A stretch of DNA of 64,000 nucleotides from Tellurirhabdus rosea (GTDB taxonomy: Bacteria > Bacteroidota > Bacteroidia > Cytophagales > Spirosomataceae): NCBI RefSeq assembly GCF_026278345.1, contig NZ_CP111085.1, positions 260,001 through 324,000 of the forward strand, in the 5' to 3' direction. The notes beneath the pieces were generated by a model. That model did no database searches and was not told where the DNA came from. It saw only the letters and a program-made list of their open reading frames with translations. A program made the translations under genes and the position numbers. Below are positions 55,376 to 63,602 of the stretch, one piece after another; the stretch's first letter is position 1; each line of letters begins with the position of its first letter.

Positions 55376-57910
55376 ATGATTGAATCCATTAAGTATTCGC
55401 AGGACAAACGCGCCCACATTCCCAGCAAGGAAGAAGCGGGCATGGAACCTACCAGCAAAACAGAAGCCTCTTACGTGAAAAATCCGGTTACCCATCGCGG
55501 GCAAGACCCTGAATTATATTGGCTGGACAAGTACGGCAACGACGACCGTGACGAACTCCTGAAAGTGGACATTCGCAGCCTCTACCGGCACGAACACATC
55601 AGCCCTGAACTACTCATCCAGAACTTGTACAAGTTAAAGGAACAACCTAACCCGCAGCTTGACCTATTCTCGATGTTTGGTAACACCCTGCAAATGGATG
55701 AACTCGACAAGGTAGCCGACTACTATCAATATTCGGACAACTGGAAAAACCGGCTCATTCAGGGGGATAGCTTACTGGTGATGGCCTCATTACTGGAACG
55801 GGAAGGCATGGCGGGGAAAGTACAGACCATTTACTTCGACCCTCCCTATGGCATTAAATACGGCTCGAACTGGCAATTAAAGCTGAATAACCGCGACGTA
55901 AAAGACGGCTCCGACGAACATCTGACGGGTGAACCGGAAATGATTAAGGCTTTTAGGGATACATGGGAAAAAGGGATTCATTCGTACCTCAGTTATCTTC
56001 GTGATCGGCTTTTAGTTGCCAAAGAATTGCTTAGTAATTCAGGATCATGCTTTCTTCAGATTTCAGATGATAATGTACATCTAGTGAGAAGTATCATGGA
56101 CGAGGTGTTCGGTAGTGAAAATTTCGTAAGCATGATTAGCTTTCAAAAGGCTGCGGGAGGGCTTAGAGCGGCGAATCGAGTTGGAAGTGTATTAGACTAT
56201 ATCATCTGGTATTGTAAAGACATTGATAACATAAAGTATAGACCTTTATACGAAGCGAAAGGCGATGCCGTTTCTTCTGGCTACGTTATGCTAGAGGAAA
56301 AAAACGGTAACAGAAGGGGAATGACCCAAGATGAAAAATCAGGTCTTATTCCTCTTCCACAAGGCTCTAGGCCCTTTATGACGGTTCTTATGACGAAACC
56401 TGGTCCTGGCTCTAAATTCGACGTTGAGTATAACGGCCGAATATACACATCAGGTAAAAGGTGGTGGGGAACCACAAAAGAGGGGATTCAAAATGTAATT
56501 AAAGCGAACCGTATCTCTGCAACGGAGAATAGTATAAGGTTTATCAGTTATTTTGATGACTTTCCATATAGAGCATTCTCAAATTTGTGGAGTGGACTAG
56601 GTGGAGCATCTGACCCCTTATATGTAGTGCAAACTAGTACTGAGGTAATACAACGTTGTTTATTAATGACTACAGACCCAGGTGATTTAGTTTTAGACCC
56701 AACTTGCGGTAGTGGCACTACAGCACATGTAGCGGAGAAATGGGGCCGGAGGTGGATAACAATAGATACCAGTCGAATAGCATTAAACATTGCTAAAACT
56801 CGATTAATGACCGCAACTTATCCCTTCTATCGACTTCACGATACGGAGAACAAGGATATAAGGCAAGGCTTTATTTATAAGAAAGTTTCGCACATTACAC
56901 TAAAGAATATTGCCAACGACGACCCCGCTGATGAAGAAACGCTGTATGACCAACCACAACCGGACAATAAGAAGCTTCGCGTTGCAGGGCCGTTTACCGT
57001 TGAAACCTTACAGAACTTCGAACCAGCATCACCGCAGGAGTTAGACAGCGGCAGCATCACCCCGCAAGAGATAGAAGACACTACGGCATTCGAGCAACGA
57101 ATCTTCGAACACCTCAAGTCGGCAGGTATTAAAAACGGCATCCGTAACGAGAATGCAGTCTTCAAGCGGGTAGAACGTAGAGGAAGTGCATTGCTTCACG
57201 CCGAAGGCTTTTATAACGACGCTGAAGGCAAAGAACGCAAAGCATACATCCACATCGGTCCTAAGTTCGGAACGGTTAGCAAGCAGGCTGTAAACGATTC
57301 TGTAAAAGAATGCCGCGCTGCTGGCGATGCCGATTGGCTTATCATTCTTGGCTTTTCGTTCGAATCCGACATCAGCAATCAGAACGTCACTACTAGCGTA
57401 GGCACATTCGAGGTAACGAAGGTCCGTATGCACGACGATTTATTGCAGGAAGGTTTAACTAAAAAAGTTAAAACAGCCGCCTCATTCGTAACCATTGGTG
57501 AACCCGACATTAACCTCCACCGGCAAGGTAACGAGGTAACCGTCGAAATCTGCGGTCTGGACATTTACGACCCGATGAAAGACGAGGTAAAGCCCCGCAA
57601 CATTGCCGACATAGCTTACTGGATGGTAGATGACGACTACGACGGCAGCAACTTCATCGTGAAGCAAGTATTTTTCTGTGGAGGGAATAAAAACGAGTTT
57701 GACAAGTTCAACAAGGGCCTTAACGACCTGACCAAGCAAGGCACGAAAAAAAAGGCTGAGAAGACGCTAAAAATCGAACTGGACGATGACGCTTGGGACC
57801 GGCTTTACGGTCATACATCGCATCCAATTCCTTTAAAACAAGGTAAGAAAATTGCAGTACGGGTAATTAGCCAGTTTGGAGAAGAGAGTACTAAAGTTTT
57901 GTTACTTTAA
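55376..57910 (+). CDS. Type III-like DNA methyltransferase (Mod) subunit
   Basis: An 844-residue N6-adenine-type methyltransferase. Motif IV DPPYG is at 155-159 and motif [12 protein letters not shown] begins at 440, so the order is that of the beta class, as in type III Mod. The target-recognition part lies between them. DNA from about 55950 to 56870 is visibly more AT-rich than both flanks, as if the central, specificity-carrying part had been exchanged. The C-terminal third (about 500-844) is a long extension of unknown fold. It gives sequence specificity to the Res subunit and protects host DNA. Confidence 0.9.
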   Translation: MIESIKYSQDKRAHIPSKEEAGMEPTSKTEASYVKNPVTHRGQDPELYWLDKYGNDDRDELLKVDIRSLYRHEHISPELLIQNLYKLKEQPNPQLDLFSMFGNTLQMDELDKVADYYQYSDNWKNRLIQGDSLLVMASLLEREGMAGKVQTIYFDPPYGIKYGSNWQLKLNNRDVKDGSDEHLTGEPEMIKAFRDTWEKGIHSYLSYLRDRLLVAKELLSNSGSCFLQISDDNVHLVRSIMDEVFGSENFVSMISFQKAAGGLRAANRVGSVLDYIIWYCKDIDNIKYRPLYEAKGDAVSSGYVMLEEKNGNRRGMTQDEKSGLIPLPQGSRPFMTVLMTKPGPGSKFDVEYNGRIYTSGKRWWGTTKEGIQNVIKANRISATENSIRFISYFDDFPYRAFSNLWSGLGGASDPLYVVQTSTEVIQRCLLMTTDPGDLVLDPTCGSGTTAHVAEKWGRRWITIDTSRIALNIAKTRLMTATYPFYRLHDTENKDIRQGFIYKKVSHITLKNIANDDPADEETLYDQPQPDNKKLRVAGPFTVETLQNFEPASPQELDSGSITPQEIEDTTAFEQRIFEHLKSAGIKNGIRNENAVFKRVERRGSALLHAEGFYNDAEGKERKAYIHIGPKFGTVSKQAVNDSVKECRAAGDADWLIILGFSFESDISNQNVTTSVGTFEVTKVRMHDDLLQEGLTKKVKTAASFVTIGEPDINLHRQGNEVTVEICGLDIYDPMKDEVKPRNIADIAYWMVDDDYDGSNFIVKQVFFCGGNKNEFDKFNKGLNDLTKQGTKKKAEKTLKIELDDDAWDRLYGHTSHPIPLKQGKKIAVRVISQFGEESTKVLLL

Positions 57911-57999
57911 AATGTATATTATTAAGCTAATTTAGCTTAATACAAAAGCAGTAGCTCTATCTATTTGTTTGTAAATTTCATATAAATAATTATACATTT

Positions 58000-58935
58000 A
58001 TGCCAAATGATTTAGAAAGAAGGCCGATTAATGTTGCTCCCTATCAAAAAAAAGATGAGCCCCCTGATGAAAATTTTGACAATCTCCTACATAACTGGAA
58101 TGATTTGAAAGATGATATAATCCTTTTTTTTGGTGCTGGAGCATCAGTTGGTGCCATAAATGAAAGTGGAGAACCCATGCCGGGCGCATATGAACTTCGA
58201 AACCAAATTTGGTCGAGATTTATATTGAGTGAATCTGAAAGAAAGGACTTTGATTATTCTAACCTAGCCCTTATGTCGTTGGAACATGTATCTACGTTGG
58301 CGGAAATTAAATCCAGTCGCATTCTTCTTGAGCGTTATCTATCTAACAAATTTGCTATAACTAAACCTCTTTGGCAGCATGGAATGATTCCCTTTTTAAA
58401 ACCTAGTTCAATATTTACTACAAACTATGATAATCTTATCGAGCTAGGCTACGCTGCCACAGGCATGGCGCATAAAATATTACCAGTATTCAATAACTCA
58501 ACTAGTATTAACCCTAATAAAACTCCACTATATAAACCGCATGGTTCAATTAATCATCCACATTCAAAAGTATCAGAAGGAGGATACGTTATAACACAAT
58601 TCGATTATTATGAAATAATGCAAACAAGGAGATTAATGCTTGAAAAGTTCATGTCAAATTTCCATGAGAAGTGCGTAATATTCATTGGGTATAGCTTACT
58701 TGATTTTGATATTTCTTCTATACTTTATAACTTAAATCAGGGAGTAAATGGGCAGTCATGGTATGCAATTTTTCCTAGAAACGATTCTGATGTAAGAAAC
58801 ATGATGCGTGACAAATTTGGTATAAGGCAAATCAACAGAACATTCTTTAACTTTATACTAGAGCTAGACCAAAAGGTTAACTTTATACCAAATGAATGGA
58901 AATTCAAGAACTACAACAAAACGTTATTTCAATAA
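58000..58935 (+). CDS. SIR2-like (SIR2_2) protein, predicted NAD-consuming effector
   Basis: A 311-residue SIR2-fold protein without other domains. The NAD loop FFGAGASVG (45-49 GAGAS), the TTNYDN block (Asn142, Asp144), the catalytic His in KPHGSI (His181), and the terminal FIGYSLLDFDI are all present. Proteins of this group act as NAD-degrading effectors in several phage-defence systems (Thoeris, SIR2-HerA, DSR, SIR2-Argonaute). The gene is AT-rich and is followed after 2 nt by a nucleotidyltransferase gene, so both are one unit. Its own promoter should lie in the 89-nt AT-rich gap upstream. Confidence 0.85.
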   Translation: MPNDLERRPINVAPYQKKDEPPDENFDNLLHNWNDLKDDIILFFGAGASVGAINESGEPMPGAYELRNQIWSRFILSESERKDFDYSNLALMSLEHVSTLAEIKSSRILLERYLSNKFAITKPLWQHGMIPFLKPSSIFTTNYDNLIELGYAATGMAHKILPVFNNSTSINPNKTPLYKPHGSINHPHSKVSEGGYVITQFDYYEIMQTRRLMLEKFMSNFHEKCVIFIGYSLLDFDISSILYNLNQGVNGQSWYAIFPRNDSDVRNMMRDKFGIRQINRTFFNFILELDQKVNFIPNEWKFKNYNKTLFQ

Positions 58936-58937
58936 AA

Positions 58938-59720
58938 ATGTTAAAGAATAAGAACCTTTGGATGAACAATGATGAATACCTTCAAAGCGTCATCAGAAGT
59001 CATTATGTAACACCCATTTCGCTAAACGATTCAAGATTATACAGCTTGACGTTTTTACTTAAATTCTGGGCAGGTGACAATCTCAATCAATTAAAACTAT
59101 CGGGCTCATCTGCTAAAGATCTAGTCGTAAGCGGAAATGCAGATATTGATATTTTTGTCTCTTTAAAATCTTCTACAAGTACCACACTGAAAGACCTATA
59201 TGCTTCGTTAGAAGCTATGCTTAAAAGCAAAGGGTATTCAACCGAAAGGCATACCGTTGCAATTCAAACAAAAGTTGGTTCATTAAAGGTTGATATCGTT
59301 CCTGGAAAAATACAACAAGGTTATAAAAACTATCATAGTCTTTATAATAATTACAGTGACACTTGGCTTCAAACTAATATTGATGAGCATATAAACAGAA
59401 TAAAAAGCTGCGGAAGAATTAACGAGATTCGGGCATTAAAAATATGGAGTAAAATAAATTTCCTCAAATTTCCCTCAATCTATTTAGAACTTGTTGTAAT
59501 TGATGCTTTATACAATAGAAAAACAAATCAACTGGCTAATAATCTAAAAACTATATTTGAATACCTCGAGCGTGATTTCATGAATAAGCAGATTGCGGAT
59601 CCAAGTAATACAAATAATATTATTTCTAATTATTCTTTAAAAAAGTACCAAAAAGAGGAAATAGCAAAAGCAGCAAGTGTATCTTTGAGTAAAATTTATT
59701 GGAACGATGTAATTTGGTGA
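58938..59720 (+). CDS. OAS/CD-NTase-like nucleotidyltransferase
   Basis: A 260-residue protein of the polymerase-beta nucleotidyltransferase superfamily. The hallmark LSGSSAKDLVVSGNADIDIFV gives Gly56-Ser57 and the metal acids Asp69 and Asp71; the third acid is Asp119 in LKVDIVP. The C-terminal half (RALKIWSKINFLKFPSIYLELVVIDAL and IADPSNTNN) follows the helical domain of OAS/CD-NTase and CCA-type enzymes. Start at 58938 is 2 nt after the SIR2 stop; an in-frame ATG at 58896 would overlap it. It could make a nucleotide signal or modify tRNA or protein. Confidence 0.8.
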   Translation: MLKNKNLWMNNDEYLQSVIRSHYVTPISLNDSRLYSLTFLLKFWAGDNLNQLKLSGSSAKDLVVSGNADIDIFVSLKSSTSTTLKDLYASLEAMLKSKGYSTERHTVAIQTKVGSLKVDIVPGKIQQGYKNYHSLYNNYSDTWLQTNIDEHINRIKSCGRINEIRALKIWSKINFLKFPSIYLELVVIDALYNRKTNQLANNLKTIFEYLERDFMNKQIADPSNTNNIISNYSLKKYQKEEIAKAASVSLSKIYWNDVIW

Positions 59721-59863
59721 ATTGAAGCATATTCTAATTTATTAATATTTTGCACTCTCCATATTTACATCATTACTTTTTTTACAACACGGAGATACAG
59801 CTACAACTATATTTACAACAATTGTTATTATAAAATATAAATCCCCATGAACTTCATAGGTTT

Positions 59864-60514
59864 TCACAAAAATTTTGGAGGTTTTTCTTTAAGTTTCTTT
59901 CTGAAAAAATTCCTATTGCGTTCAATCTTAGTTGTATCACTTGTCGAATCTCTTTTGCTTGATCCCATGCGTGAAGAATCTTGCGACTGCTGAGGGATAA
60001 TTACTACTTTTGTTGGTTCACCTTTTTTTTGCAATTGAAATGAAGAATCTTGAATAGCTAAAGCTGCTTTAGCAATTACAGTTGACTCGCGTGAAAAAAA
60101 TAAACCAGATAAGGCAATTATAAGCGTGGCAATGCCATTAGAAACTAAAAATAATCCTAATACAATATCTTTCCACTTGTTTCGTCTATCTAATATATAC
60201 TTCCTCTTATATCCTCCATTAGTTAAGAAAGATACTCCACGAGATGTTATCTCATATTCTCGATTATCTGAATACTGACCGCTTGGAAGCGACGGGTCTT
60301 CTATGTTTTCGTTCACAACTTTTATATAGGCATCATTCCCAATATCATCTAAAATGACCCACATGTCTTGATACCCTTTAACAACATCGGAATATGGATT
60401 ATTCAAAAAAGTTGTAAGACGAAATACGGTTGATTCTAAATTTCTTTTGAATAAGGAATTATCTTTCAACCTTCCTAGAATAGCGTCTTTAAGTTTTGCT
60501 TCTCTACTTTTCAT
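59864..60514 (-). CDS. Winged-helix and single-helix membrane protein of unknown role
   Basis: A 216-residue protein. Residues about 5-105 look like a winged-helix fold (AKLKDAILGRLKDN ... YEITSRGVSFLTNGGYKRKY, the last part being the common wing turn). A transmembrane helix is at about 116-139 (DIVLGLFLVSNGIATLIIALSG). The tail (about 150-216) is polar and Ser/Lys-rich. It is convergent with the nucleotidyltransferase gene and could be a membrane partner or an immunity/regulator protein. No family recognised. Confidence 0.65.
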   Translation of the reverse strand: MKSREAKLKDAILGRLKDNSLFKRNLESTVFRLTTFLNNPYSDVVKGYQDMWVILDDIGNDAYIKVVNENIEDPSLPSGQYSDNREYEITSRGVSFLTNGGYKRKYILDRRNKWKDIVLGLFLVSNGIATLIIALSGLFFSRESTVIAKAALAIQDSSFQLQKKGEPTKVVIIPQQSQDSSRMGSSKRDSTSDTTKIERNRNFFRKKLKEKPPKFL

Positions 60515-60726
60515 ATTTTACAAAATATTATCCTACTAATCTCATGTTTCATGTTGGCAGGGTAAATTACTCTATAATGGTACTAGCCTTAGAAATCTTT
60601 ATTGAGCTGAAATTCATCTAGGCAGGTTTTAACGATCAAATTATTTGTAAGAAGGAGGCATTACAAGTTATTAATTGTAGCATTGCAATGTGTCTTTACT
60701 TTACAGCAAATTTGGTTAAAATATTG
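60515..60726. other. AT-rich gap between two minus-strand genes
   Basis: 212 nt, no gene seen. It should hold the promoter of the winged-helix membrane protein and the 3' end of the DprA transcript. Confidence 0.4.
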
Positions 60727-61692
60727 CTACAAATCAAACAAAGTTAATTGAATGCCGGTATCTAAGCTTCTATCGTCTGGCTTAAAATGACCCTCGATTA
60801 TTTCTATAAACTGTTCCATATTTTGAGCGATCATTACATTGTCTCGTCTATTGTTCTCATTTAGATTAATTAGATACTCAATACCTTCATATTGTGGTAA
60901 TTTTGTTAAAACCTTTGAAGGCTTTAACAAAATTATTTTTTTATTTTGATATTTAGCAAAATTCACCGTATGCATTGTACCGCTTTTTATTGTCATTTCA
61001 ATTGGTATAACTATTTCCGAAAGTGCAGCTTGTATTCTGTTACGCTCTACAAAACTTTTCTTACCTCTATTAATGTTAAAAGCTAACTCTGAGATAAGTG
61101 CTCCGCCTCCATCTAATATTTCATTAGCCAATTTAATATTATCTTTCGGATAAATAGTATCTAAAGAGTTTGGCATAACTGCAATAGTATAGCCATATTG
61201 GTCTATTGAATTCTTATGAGCTATTGCGTCAATCCCTAAAGCTAGCCCTGATACAACGCCAACACCATTGTGAGTTAAGGATCTAACTATTTTACTTGTA
61301 ATTCTTTCAGCATGCTGAGAAATATCGCGAGTCCCAACAACAGCTACTAATGGCCGTCTATTAAGCTTTCCTTTAATAAAAAGTAGTGGCGGCTTATCTT
61401 TTATATCATACAAGCTTTTAGGATATTGGCTTGACGTATAAGGTAGCATTTTTATTTCTAAGTAGCGGCAATACTGAATTGCAAACTCAGCATCATTCTT
61501 AGCTTTATTGTAAAGCTTATTAAAAGAAGACCTATTACTCAAATATCCTTTAAGCGAAGTAACTCTTTCATCAAGGAAATCAGCTTCTTTTGTTAAATCC
61601 CCTTTGCTTAACAAATAATAAATATCTGCGATATTATACCCTGTAAGGTATGTATAAAATAGTATGTCATAAATTTCATCCAATTCGTTCAT
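60727..61692 (-). CDS. DprA-like (SLOG/Rossmann) protein
   Basis: A 321-residue DprA/Smf homologue. The N-terminal part (1-85) is a helical extension; the SLOG core shows VAVVGTRDISQHAERI, GVVSGLALGIDAIAHKNS, GGALISELAFN, ERNRIQAALSE and SGTMHTVNFA. DprA proper loads RecA on single-stranded DNA in transformation; island-borne copies are thought to serve conflict systems. It starts inside the last codon of the HAD-PRTase gene (ATGA), so both act together. The C-terminal winged helix of true DprA is absent or replaced by a short acidic tail. Confidence 0.88.
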   Translation of the reverse strand: MNELDEIYDILFYTYLTGYNIADIYYLLSKGDLTKEADFLDERVTSLKGYLSNRSSFNKLYNKAKNDAEFAIQYCRYLEIKMLPYTSSQYPKSLYDIKDKPPLLFIKGKLNRRPLVAVVGTRDISQHAERITSKIVRSLTHNGVGVVSGLALGIDAIAHKNSIDQYGYTIAVMPNSLDTIYPKDNIKLANEILDGGGALISELAFNINRGKKSFVERNRIQAALSEIVIPIEMTIKSGTMHTVNFAKYQNKKIILLKPSKVLTKLPQYEGIEYLINLNENNRRDNVMIAQNMEQFIEIIEGHFKPDDRSLDTGIQLTLFDL

Positions 61693-62867
61693 ACTAATCC
61701 ACTGAGTGAGTCTACAAATACTTTTGTTGATGTGTTATTTAACGCATAATCTTGCCTACGTTTCACCGACTCTCTAAAAAATTCATATTTACCAAAAACA
61801 TCACCCAATATTTTATAACTATATTGGTAATATTCTAATCCAAATTTTCCTAAAGCCACAAAAATTAACTTCTTCACTCCCGCCGCTTCAAGTAGTGCTC
61901 TTGCTGTCTCACAAGATGTCCCATAAGTTGTGTAGTCATCGATAATGCATACAGTTGCTCCTCTCAATTGTTCCCTATAATTTGGATTTATGCGTATTGT
62001 TTTGAATTGTTCATCACATCCATCCGAAACCCTTTTTTGACTGCCAAGTTTGTGCCTTTGATAAGTGGGCTCAATTCTCTCTAAGATTGGAGGTTGCATT
62101 CTATTTGCTCTTACATCAGGCTTACCTTTATACATCTTTCTTATATACTCTTTAAATGCTTCTAGAGAGTCATTGACATCTAGTCCTGACGAAGGATAAA
62201 TACCCCAAAAATCAATTTGCCTAAAATCATTCACCGTTTGCGGCGAGAAGCTGCTAATCAGAAAATAAACAAGGAACAGGCTAAAATTGGTAGTATTTCC
62301 TTGCTTTAAACAATCCTGAAATGCAAGGTTCATTTTCTCCAAATTTTTTGAAGTATAATAAGTGTTAGCATTAGTTAAGCTGTAAATAGTAGTAACGCGA
62401 GATACCACAAGCTTGTAAAACCAGGGGCGGTTTATCTTCTGATTTATGTTGAAGAATAGGTTTAAATTATCTATAACTCTTATAGGGATTCCATATGATA
62501 AAACTTTTTGTTGGTCCCTTGCACCTTTATAAGCATACAGTGCAGAAAGCAATAAAACTCGGTTATTAACGGCTAAATAGAAGTCCATATCTTTAGCTCC
62601 TAATAAAATTACGTCTCCAATTGTAAATGAATTATACTGCTTTAGAATAGAATTTATAAGCGACGTAGTCCTTTCTTCTCTTGGACTTAAAAAAATTTCA
62701 AATCCATCAGGAACAGCATAAAGTTTATCAGGATTCGATGAGACAACGATAACTAGATTTCCATCCTTTGAACTACGGAAATTTTGCAAAGCTTCAATAA
62801 TTCCATCATAAGGAGACATTGTACTACTATTGATTATTGCTTCTACGCTAGTAATAAGTAAATTCAT
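61689..62867 (-). CDS. HAD-like and phosphoribosyltransferase fusion protein
   Basis: A 392-residue protein. Residues about 1-110 resemble a HAD domain without the first Asp (MNLLITSVEAII; VIVVSSNPDKL; DVILLGAKDMDFYLAVNNRVLLL). Residues about 290-360 carry the PRPP loop VCIIDDYTTYGTS, typical of type I phosphoribosyltransferases. The start at 62867 is preferred over 62921, since it is where the HAD-like first strand begins. With DprA in a coupled operon it forms a nucleotide/DNA-linked system of unknown action. The upstream leader contains an attenuator-like hairpin. Confidence 0.72.
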   Translation of the reverse strand: MNLLITSVEAIINSSTMSPYDGIIEALQNFRSSKDGNLVIVVSSNPDKLYAVPDGFEIFLSPREERTTSLINSILKQYNSFTIGDVILLGAKDMDFYLAVNNRVLLLSALYAYKGARDQQKVLSYGIPIRVIDNLNLFFNINQKINRPWFYKLVVSRVTTIYSLTNANTYYTSKNLEKMNLAFQDCLKQGNTTNFSLFLVYFLISSFSPQTVNDFRQIDFWGIYPSSGLDVNDSLEAFKEYIRKMYKGKPDVRANRMQPPILERIEPTYQRHKLGSQKRVSDGCDEQFKTIRINPNYREQLRGATVCIIDDYTTYGTSCETARALLEAAGVKKLIFVALGKFGLEYYQYSYKILGDVFGKYEFFRESVKRRQDYALNNTSTKVFVDSLSGLV

Positions 62868-62942
62868 TATAATGATTGGGCTTAATTGTCTGTACCTGGT
62901 TACTTTATACGCATAAATCAATGAAAAATATACTTCTTTTGC

Positions 62943-62980
62943 AAAAAAAAGCCTGTAATCACCTAAAGAGTGTTACAGGC
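62943..62980 (-). terminator. Leader terminator/attenuator upstream of HAD-PRTase
   Basis: On the minus strand: GCCTGTAACAC, loop, GTGATTACAGGC (11 pairs, one bulge), then eight T. It lies 75 nt before the HAD-PRTase ATG, inside the probable leader. Its 5' arm can pair instead with AGAGTGTT at 63027-63020. Confidence 0.8.
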
Positions 62981-63290
62981 AAAGGTGCGATTGAATTGTG
63001 TTAATGACCTTGTCTACATAACACTCTCTCAACTATGGGCATTTCCGGATGGTCATTGACAACTATACGCACATACTTCTGCGCTCTTCAAGTGTAGCCA
63101 CACTCAACAGATGCATAAGTAAGCTCCGTTATTGCATTAAAGTAGAAATTTGGGCTAGTAACTCAGAAAGTAGGCTCTTAAGTTAGTTAATAGCTCCCTT
63201 ACATCTACCTAAAGCTCTTGATTATGCAGCCTCAAGAACATTGCTTTTAAAATTTAAAAAGACATGTTTTGGGAAAAGAATTAATAGATA
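62981..63290 (-). ncRNA. Structured leader or small RNA upstream of the PRTase-DprA operon
   Basis: About 310 nt without a credible reading frame on either strand. The minus-strand RNA can fold: TGTCAATGACC (63061-63051) pairs with GGTCATTAACA (63009-62999), and AGAGTGTT (63027-63020) complements the 5' arm of the following terminator. This layout fits an attenuator/riboswitch-like leader or an independent small RNA ending at the terminator. No promoter is certain. Confidence 0.45.
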
Positions 63291-63310
63291 TGCAAACTAT
63301 GGTGCAAACT
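63291..63310 (+). repeat. Two TGCAAACT repeats spaced 12 bp (right end)
   Basis: Copies at 63291 and 63303, 12 bp apart, in the same orientation and with the same ATGG/ATAG spacer as the left-end copies at 47266-47297. Probable arm-type sites. Confidence 0.65.
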
Positions 63311-63315
63311 AATAC

Positions 63316-63347
63316 AAAAAAAGCACTTAACATACGATGCTAAGTGC
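63316..63347 (-). terminator. Island-borne terminator for tRNA-Arg
   Basis: On the minus strand: GCACTTAGCAT, CGT loop, ATGTTAAGTGC (11 pairs with one G-U) and seven T. It replaces the chromosomal terminator (47069-47100) that the insertion moved away from the tRNA. Confidence 0.8.
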
Positions 63348-63360
63348 CTGACTTTCAACA

Positions 63361-63406
63361 GCGATCCCGTTTGGATTCGAACCAAAGACCGTCTGCTTAG
63401 AAGGCA
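63361..63406. repeat. attR, 46-bp repeat within the intact tRNA-Arg
   Basis: Identical to 47105-47150. Covers the tRNA 3' half and one base beyond it. Confidence 0.92.
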
Positions 63407-63435
63407 GATGCTCTATCCAACTGAGCTACGGGACC
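63362..63435 (-). tRNA. tRNA-Arg (anticodon UCU)
   Basis: 74 nt with full cloverleaf: acceptor GGTCCCG/CGGGATC (one G-U), D-stem GCTC/GAGC, anticodon arm TCTGC-CTTCTAA-GCAGA (TCT), T-arm TTTGG-TTCGAAT-CCAAA, discriminator G. CCA is not encoded. The 3' half is the island attachment site. Confidence 0.95.
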
Positions 63436-63438
63436 AAA

Positions 63439-63516
63439 AGTAGTTAAGAGTTATGAGTTAAAAGTTATGAGTTGCTTCTTTTCAATTCATAACTTTTAAC
63501 TCATAACTCTTAACTG
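63439..63516. repeat. Heptad-type hairpin element (tRNA-Arg/tRNA-Pro)
   Basis: Unit AGTTAAG AGTTATG AGTTAAA AGTTATG in the left arm; TCATAAC TTTTAAC TCATAAC TCTTAAC in the right arm; inner TTGCTTC. Near-perfect pairing over about 28 nt. Confidence 0.85.
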
Positions 63517-63522
63517 TGTTTG

Positions 63523-63597
63523 TCGGGGTGGCAGGATTCGAACCTGCGACCACCTGGTCCCAAACCAGGTACGCTAACCGGACTGCGCTACACCCCG
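63523..63597 (-). tRNA. tRNA-Pro (anticodon UGG)
   Basis: 75 nt: acceptor CGGGGTG/CACCCCG, anticodon arm CCTGG-TTTGGGA-CCAGG, T-arm GCAGG-TTCGAAT-CCTGC, discriminator A. Confidence 0.95.
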
Positions 63598-63602
63598 AAA
63601 AT

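Larger units (their letters stand above)
47105..63406. mobile_element. Integrated 16.3-kb genomic island in tRNA-Arg(UCU)
   Basis: Bounded by perfect 46-bp direct repeats (47105-47150 and 63361-63406) of the tRNA-Arg 3' half; the intact tRNA is at the right end. It contains a tyrosine integrase at the left end, an excisionase-like protein, RepA-like ATPase and primase-like protein, a type III-like restriction-modification pair, SIR2 and nucleotidyltransferase genes, a membrane protein and a HAD-PRTase/DprA operon. Base composition falls from about 50% GC on the left to about one third on the right, against roughly 57% in the chromosome. No relaxase, coupling protein or phage structural gene is visible, so transfer must depend on helpers. 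Confidence 0.9.

Noticed and set aside
62981-63290. Retron or small toxin gene
   Set aside because: There is no reverse transcriptase nearby, and the longest frames here are under 20 codons without a plausible start context.
47105-63406. Prophage or conjugative element
   Set aside because: No capsid, terminase, tail, relaxase, coupling protein or type IV secretion gene is seen.
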